DNA from: Candidatus Microgenomates bacterium
GTDB taxonomy: Bacteria; Patescibacteriota; Microgenomatia; 2-02-FULL-39-11
NCBI GenBank assembly: GCA_022866885.1
Contig: JALHWS010000181.1
Coordinates: 1-9,059, forward strand
DNA: 9,059 nt
Reading direction: 5' to 3'
Shown piece after piece: positions 6,901-9,059 of the stretch; positions within the stretch are counted from its first letter, which is position 1, and each line of letters begins with the position of its first letter. A program made the position numbers and the translations under genes. The notes beneath the pieces were generated by a model. That model was given only the letters and a program-made list of their open reading frames with translations, was not told the origin of the DNA and made no database searches.

Positions 6901-7102
6901 GGTCTTTGTAAGTCCTACCCCAGGCATGGTGGATACCCAGCGGGTTATTGGCGGTGATCGGCCCGTCCAGAAAAGAAAAATATTTCGGGGATTGATCGTT
7001 TTTATGGAGGTATTTTCCCACAATACCCTTTTCCTTCCAGTAAGAAAGAATTTTTTTCTCATTTTCCGGAAAATTGATTTTCGGGTCTACCGGTTTGAAC
7101 AT
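3983..7102 (-). CDS. ileS: Isoleucyl-tRNA synthetase (class I, with editing domain; non-standard signature motifs)
   Basis: Charges tRNA-Ile with isoleucine in the cytoplasm and hydrolyses mischarged valine. The 1039-residue protein is full length. The Rossmann start is DGPITANNPLGIHHAWGR, in which GIHH (56-59) replaces the usual HIGH. CP1 editing elements are TTTPWT (233-238) and GTGLVHTAVSAGEEDF (335-350). YPACWRCKAEL (414-424) precedes a zinc-ribbon-like Cys set (505, 508, 548, 551). SMHKS (654-658) replaces KMSKS. The helical anticodon-binding region follows. Three repeat-derived stretches interrupt it: residues 442-453 (14-nt tandem repeat), 737-766 (87-bp palindrome) and 929-938 (7-nt tandem repeat), all in frame. 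A perfect extended -10 ends 6 nt from the ATG, with no Shine-Dalgarno, so the mRNA is probably leaderless. It overlaps rodA by ATGA. Confidence 0.97.
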   Translation of the reverse strand: MFKPVDPKINFPENEKKILSYWKEKGIVGKYLHKNDQSPKYFSFLDGPITANNPLGIHHAWGRTYKDLFQRYHNQKGEKERFQNGFDCQGLWVEVEVEKELGLKGKKEIENLVPGDKKASIAKFVELCKERVRKYSQIQTEQSQRLAYFMDWDNSYYTLSENNNYMIWHFLKVCHENGWIYKGHESIPWCPRCETAISQHEMLTEDYKEVTHESIVLKFPVVGREKEFLLVWTTTPWTIPANIAIALDSKQNYSLVAGNEGNHYWLATSLVDKVFKNREKEVVKTVKGKELVGLKYGGSFDHLESVSAAAKENPDKFHTVIATDDLIMPISMTEGTGLVHTAVSAGEEDFRLGKKFGLPMIPVIADNADYLPGLGEFSGKNAKKNPRIILDFLEKKESLSHDCVFEIFPYAHRYPACWRCKAELVWKVADEWYIAMDLRPSQDQKLKIKNQRSTLRERMMGVARKIKWIPEFGLERELDWLKNMHDWLISKKNRYWGLALPIWECDKCGRFEVIGSFEELQKKAVAGWESLSGKSPHKPQIDEIKIKCPQCGNLVERIPDVGNPWLDAGIVAYSTISENNQATEVSGRKEMPLYLSDKKEWEKWFPADFITESFPGQFKNWFYSLIAMSSALEDKPPFKTVLGFATLLGEDGRSMHKSWGNAIEFNEGADKIGVDVMRWMYVLQNPSNNLLFGYKKADEVRRKFHLMLWNIYNFFVTYANVDGWEGTKSLFEKSKIMSSRARNERGDPVGISVVSRDCFGCGLAMTMVPNVQTRSKNVLDEWILLKLDQLVKVVTESLDNYQVNIAPEAIQNFVNDLSTWYIRRSRDRVGPTVSDKGDKNSFYLTAHEVLVNLTKLLAPFTPFISEEIYRNLTGEESVHLSDWPEQLPRVSNQRSGLMDEMELVRKVCELGHAKRKEAKMKVRQPLRKIKVQSSKFKAEKELIKLIKDELNIKEVEVVVGSGELQVELDTTLTPELIEEGKARELVRQIQLIRRESGCGLSDRVIVTCPDWPKQFESLIKKETLARTITKGDTLQVSKA
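4291..4318. repeat. Tandem 7-nt repeat in ileS
   Basis: CTTTGAA occurs three times in perfect tandem (4291-4311) followed by CTTTGAT (4312-4318). On the coding strand it encodes the stretch around VQSSKFKA (residues 929-938) in the C-terminal region. As a 7-nt unit it shifts frame each copy, so three units make seven codons. Confidence 0.8.
4806..4892. repeat. 87-bp palindromic repeat element inserted in frame in ileS
   Basis: The ends GTCATTGCGAG (4806-4816) and CTCGCGATGAC (4882-4892) are inverted repeats with one G-T pair. Inside, ATCCCGT (4832-4838) pairs with ACGGGAT (4857-4863). GTCATTGCGAG plus CGAAGCAATC matches, from memory, a family of dispersed palindromic elements found in many unrelated bacterial genomes. 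Its 87 bp equal 29 codons without a stop, encoding residues 737-766 (reads RARNERGDPVG ... SRDCFGCGLAMT), with composition unlike the rest of IleRS. Confidence 0.8.
5745..5778. repeat. Tandem 14-nt AT-rich repeat in ileS
   Basis: GATCTTTGATTTTT (5745-5758), GATCTTTAATTTTT (5759-5772) and a partial GATCTT (5773-5778) make 2.4 copies with one mismatch. It encodes the lysine-rich DQKLKIKNQRST region (residues about 442-453), which interrupts the otherwise conserved passage from EWYIAMDLR to LRERMMGVARKIKWIPE. Confidence 0.75.
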
Positions 7103-7108
7103 AAGGGC

Positions 7109-7117
7109 ATTATAACA
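7109..7117 (-). promoter_or_regulatory. Extended -10 promoter of ileS(-rodA)
   Basis: On the minus strand TGTTATAAT (7117-7109) is a perfect extended -10. Only 6 nt (GCCCTT) separate it from the ATG at 7102, so the expected start coincides with the initiation codon: a leaderless transcript. No good -35 is seen. Confidence 0.65.
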
Positions 7118-7132
7118 AAAAATCCTGACTCC

Positions 7133-7161
7133 TTGATATAATCATTATATTAATCTATAGT
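7133..7161 (+). promoter_or_regulatory. Promoter of the three-gene plus-strand cassette
   Basis: TTGATA (7133-7138) and TATAGT (7156-7161) are separated by exactly 17 nt, each matching consensus at five of six. The expected start near 7168 leaves about 8 nt before the ATG at 7176. It is divergent from the ileS promoter in the same 73-nt gap. Confidence 0.7.
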
Positions 7162-7175
7162 TAAAAAAGAATAAT

Positions 7176-7358
7176 ATGTCACTTAAAGATAAATTCTATA
7201 AAATTTACGGAAATTTACCTCTTGTTACCAGAGATGAAATTATCCTATTTATAAATGGAGAAGGAATCTCATGGAAAGTAGCTAAACTATACATTGATCA
7301 GGACACTCCTCTTGCCAAAGAAATTCTTGAAAAACTCGCGGAATTAAGAATAATATAA
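7176..7358 (+). CDS. Small conserved-looking protein of unknown function (60 aa), first of cassette
   Basis: I do not recognise a named family. The 60-residue protein starts MSLKDKFYKIYGNLPL and has a pattern of short helix, then VTRDEIILFING, then WKVAKLYID, then a C-terminal helix LAKEILEKLAELRII. It has no membrane segment, signal peptide or cysteine, and is probably a small cytoplasmic alpha/beta protein. Small ORFs of this style are familiar to me from candidate-phyla genomes, but I cannot verify homology. Evidence that it is real: a near-consensus promoter spaced exactly for its ATG, and a second gene 23 nt downstream in the same direction. The last helix could mediate dimerisation or pair with the next small protein; that is speculation. 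Confidence 0.75.
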   Translation: MSLKDKFYKIYGNLPLVTRDEIILFINGEGISWKVAKLYIDQDTPLAKEILEKLAELRII

Positions 7359-7372
7359 AATTATAGAGTATC

Positions 7373-7376
7373 GGAG
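7373..7376 (+). promoter_or_regulatory. Shine-Dalgarno of the second cassette gene
   Basis: GGAG lies 5 nt before the ATG at 7382. It is one of the two clear Shine-Dalgarno sequences in the window and sits before an internal, not first, gene of a transcription unit. It supports the choice of 7382 as start. Confidence 0.65.
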
Positions 7377-7381
7377 ATATT

Positions 7382-7612
7382 ATGAATTCAGCCACAGTTC
7401 ATCCCAAATTAACAGCTGAAGAAATTAAACAGTTGGTCATTGAAAGGCTAAGGCGAATTCCTGCCGGTAAAAAAGTTTCCATTGGAGCCGATGGTGATTT
7501 TACAAGTGATGAATTAATTAAATTGGTTGAAAAAAATGATAAAATCGGGGATAAAATAATCGAAATGCAGCTTGAATATCTTCGCTCTCTTAAAAATCTT
7601 CTTAATCAATAA
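7382..7612 (+). CDS. Small helical protein of unknown function (76 aa), second of cassette
   Basis: No named family is recognised. The 76-residue protein reads as three helices: LTAEEIKQLVIERLRRI (10-26), SDELIKLVEKNDKIGDKIIE (42-61) and MQLEYLRSLKNLL (62-74). A turn containing GKKVSIGADGDFT (29-41) lies between the first two. It is soluble, without cysteines or signal peptide. The GADGDFTSDEL loop recalls EF-hand-like or phosphate-binding turns but matches neither pattern well. It has a Shine-Dalgarno (GGAG) and ends 5 nt before the peptidase-like gene, so the two are probably translated from one mRNA. Small proteins of this design are, in my recollection, common in candidate-phyla genomes; this needs a homology search. 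A role as adaptor or inhibitor of the next protein is possible but unsupported by motif. Confidence 0.75.
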   Translation: MNSATVHPKLTAEEIKQLVIERLRRIPAGKKVSIGADGDFTSDELIKLVEKNDKIGDKIIEMQLEYLRSLKNLLNQ

Positions 7613-7617
7613 AACAA

Positions 7618-8256
7618 ATGTTAATTACCCGACCTAACCACGATAACACTACCAATTATCTTTACGAGTGGTCAAAATATATTCTTGATTTCGCCCATAA
7701 AGCAAAAACTCGTATGGTAGATCTTGCCGGATCAAAGGTGACTAAAAGCAATTTTACTAGCTACGTTAAGAAGCTTAAACCGGGTTTTATTATGATTAAC
7801 GGTCACGGTAATAATGATTCTGTTTGCGGCCAAAAAGACGAGGTTTTAGTTAAGAAAAATGAAAATGAAGACATCCTGAAGGATATCGTCGTATATGCCC
7901 GATCCTGCAGTTCTGCATCCGGATTAGGAAAATCCTGTGCAAAAAAAGTAAATACCACTTATATCGGATACGATGCTGATTATTTTTTCATGTTTGATGA
8001 AGATAAACTGTTTCATCCGCTCAAGGATGATACGGCTAAAATGTTTCTTGAACCGTCAAACTACATTGCTATATCTCTTTTAAAAGGGTATACAGCTCAA
8101 GAAGCTGATGCGAAATCAAAGGATATGATTAAACAAAATATATTCAAGCTGTTAGCAAAGACCGAATCAAGTGAAGATCAAAGTATGCTGCCATTGATGA
8201 TGTGGAATTATAACCATCAGGTTTGTCTCGGAAACGGTAATGCTAAAGTGAGATGA
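7618..8256 (+). CDS. Clan CD (caspase/gingipain/CHAT-like) cysteine peptidase-like protein
   Basis: The 212-residue protein has the two-part signature of clan CD peptidases. A hydrophobic strand ends in the catalytic His-Gly (PGFIMINGHGN, His63-Gly64). A second hydrophobic strand precedes the nucleophile (KDIVVYARSCSSA, Cys97), with an SGLG turn after it. Further agreement with C25/CHAT-type domains is the following strand TTYIGYDADYFF (113-124), helix NYIAISLLKGYTAQEA (148-163), and a C-terminal WNYNHQVCLGNGNAKV that resembles the closing 'vLlGDpsa' strand of such folds. There is no signal peptide, so it is probably cytoplasmic. It starts 5 nt after the previous stop, with no Shine-Dalgarno visible, suggesting reinitiation. 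Substrate is unknown: caspase-like domains in bacteria serve in protein processing, defence or self-killing. The fold call is from motif spacing alone; a non-peptidase relative is possible. Confidence 0.65.
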   Translation: MLITRPNHDNTTNYLYEWSKYILDFAHKAKTRMVDLAGSKVTKSNFTSYVKKLKPGFIMINGHGNNDSVCGQKDEVLVKKNENEDILKDIVVYARSCSSASGLGKSCAKKVNTTYIGYDADYFFMFDEDKLFHPLKDDTAKMFLEPSNYIAISLLKGYTAQEADAKSKDMIKQNIFKLLAKTESSEDQSMLPLMMWNYNHQVCLGNGNAKVR

Positions 8257-8349
8257 GGCTAAATCGGCTTTTAATTGAGGTTAAGTTTAACTCGTTTGAG
8301 TTCACTCTGGGAATCAGGAGACTAATTCATTTACTGAAAAATATTATTC

Positions 8350-8985
8350 CTATTTTGGTTCCGCAAAAATACCTTCATAATGCATACGCAAGTAGTGACT
8401 CTTTAAAATATTAGGGCCAAAATAAGTGGCTATCGTAACATAAAGCTCTTCTGCAATATAATTGGTATTTTTTGTAATATCGGGGAAATTATCCTGATAA
8501 CTTTTTAACCAATCGACAATAGGTCTCATGGATTGGTAATTGGAAACAGACTCACTGTAAAAACTCATCAAAAAAAGAATGGCTTCATCGGTTTTCATTT
8601 GGCGATCCGTTCTTACAATACATGAATTTCCAATATCCACTTTTTTATTTTTAATTAACAGTTTCAGACAGCTATTTGGTTCTTCAAGAGAGAAATAATA
8701 AAAAGCATAATAATCGTGGGGACAGATATTGATTTTACTTTTGACGATATCTCCGCAAGTTTTCTTTTCCTGTGTTTCTGAAGGAATAACAACTTTCGGT
8801 GTTGGTTGAGGAGATGAAGTGATTTCCTTATCAATCATGGCTATTACCTGTTCGAGGTTAAGGTTCCAGTTTAATTTCGCCTCTATTTCATTACGTAGAA
8901 GCGTATTCCGCACCTCAAGGATAATTGTTGCTAATATAAATATCGCCAAGAAAGCAACAAATATTTTTGATAACTTATTCTTCAT
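8350..8985 (-). CDS. Membrane-anchored protein with four extracytoplasmic cysteines, function unknown
   Basis: The 211-residue protein has basic MKNKLSK followed by one hydrophobic segment (about 8-24), then a polar remainder; this is a signal anchor, not an obviously cleaved signal peptide. A linker rich in Pro/Ser/Thr (57-74, SSPQPTPKVV) leads to a folded part with cysteines at 77, 88, 106 and 122. Their order and exported location fit two disulfide bonds, though this is inference. The C-terminal half is helical (TDEAILFLMSFY, MRPIVDWLKSYQ, AEELYVTIATYFG). No catalytic motif or family is recognised. The ATG at 8985 overlaps the stop of the upstream gene as ATGA and has AGAAGG 9 nt before it, so it is internal to a minus-strand operon entering from the right. 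It is convergent with the cassette. Confidence 0.8.
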   Translation of the reverse strand: MKNKLSKIFVAFLAIFILATIILEVRNTLLRNEIEAKLNWNLNLEQVIAMIDKEITSSPQPTPKVVIPSETQEKKTCGDIVKSKINICPHDYYAFYYFSLEEPNSCLKLLIKNKKVDIGNSCIVRTDRQMKTDEAILFLMSFYSESVSNYQSMRPIVDWLKSYQDNFPDITKNTNYIAEELYVTIATYFGPNILKSHYLRMHYEGIFAEPK

Positions 8986-9059
8986 ATATTTCTACCTTCT
9001 TTTAAGGAATTAGCAGCTAAAAAGAAAAGAATCGCTGAGATAAAATCTATTGGAACCCA
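8982..9059 (-). CDS. 3' end of a probable membrane-protein gene (start outside window)
   Basis: On the minus strand the frame is open from the window edge to a TGA at 8984-8982, giving the last 25 residues. They include a hydrophobic stretch, DFISAILFFLAAN, then a polar tail SLKEGRNI, as at the end of a membrane protein. The TGA overlaps the next ATG as ATGA, the same arrangement as ileS-rodA, which supports a real gene. Too little is visible to name it. Confidence 0.6.
   Translation of the reverse strand, partial: WVPIDFISAILFFLAANSLKEGRNI
8995..9000 (-). promoter_or_regulatory. Shine-Dalgarno of the four-cysteine membrane protein
   Basis: AGAAGG on the minus strand lies 9 nt before the ATG at 8985 and inside the end of the upstream reading frame. 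It supports this start and shows that the organism does use Shine-Dalgarno initiation for internal operon genes. Confidence 0.55.

Noticed and set aside
6793..7062. 89-aa reading frame on the minus strand inside ileS, and other long frames overlapping ileS, lepB, parB and rodA
   Set aside because: They lie in alternative frames of genes with intact family motifs, are rich in Arg/Ser/Pro or Phe as expected of shadow frames, and have no start signals.
8289..8302. AACTC-GTTT-GAGTT hairpin between the cassette and the gene at 8350 as a terminator
   Set aside because: Only 5 bp and no T-rich tract on either side. The 93-nt gap 8257-8349 otherwise shows nothing I can support.

Overview
The window looks like a chromosomal piece of a candidate-phyla-radiation bacterium (Patescibacteria), most likely Microgenomates-like. 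This is inference from gene content and style, not a database match. The pointers are compact packing with overlapping stop and start codons, an AT-rich genome, palindromic repeats sitting inside housekeeping genes, an IleRS with non-standard signature motifs, and small hypothetical ORFs of a kind I associate with these genomes. All housekeeping genes present are intact.

Layout. Positions 3-437 (+) hold the 3' end of a gene that may be an alpha/beta hydrolase. It meets lepB (signal peptidase I, 434-1117, -) tail to tail with a 4-nt overlap of stop codons. A short divergent promoter region (about 1120-1191) serves lepB leftward. Rightward it serves an RNA locus: a broken tRNA-like 5' half with a hairpin in its D-loop (1192-1274), followed by an intact tRNA-Val(CAC) (1275-1349). 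From 1354 to 7102 everything runs on the minus strand. In transcription order this is ileS, rodA (ATGA overlap), rplU (own promoter), rpmA (own consensus promoter) and parB (hairpin terminator overlapping its last codons). These are translation, ribosome assembly, cell-wall and chromosome-segregation functions.

At 7103-7175 two divergent promoters separate ileS from a plus-strand cassette of three genes: two small unknown proteins (60 and 76 aa) and a 212-aa protein with a His-Gly / Ser-Cys dyad like clan CD (caspase/gingipain/CHAT-type) cysteine peptidases. The right end, on the minus strand, carries a membrane-anchored protein with four cysteines (8350-8985). It overlaps by ATGA the 3' end of another probable membrane-protein gene that enters from beyond the window (8982-9059).

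Three observations stand out. First, -10 boxes lie only 6-11 nt from the ATG of ileS, rplU and lepB, which suggests leaderless mRNAs, while clear Shine-Dalgarno sequences occur at two downstream operon positions. Second, repeats have entered coding sequence: an 87-bp palindrome (29 codons, in frame) and two AT-rich tandem repeats in ileS, and a palindrome forming the C-terminal tail of bL27. Third, the interrupted tRNA-like fragment and the peptidase-like cassette are the best candidates for undescribed biology. The function of the cassette cannot be decided from sequence alone.
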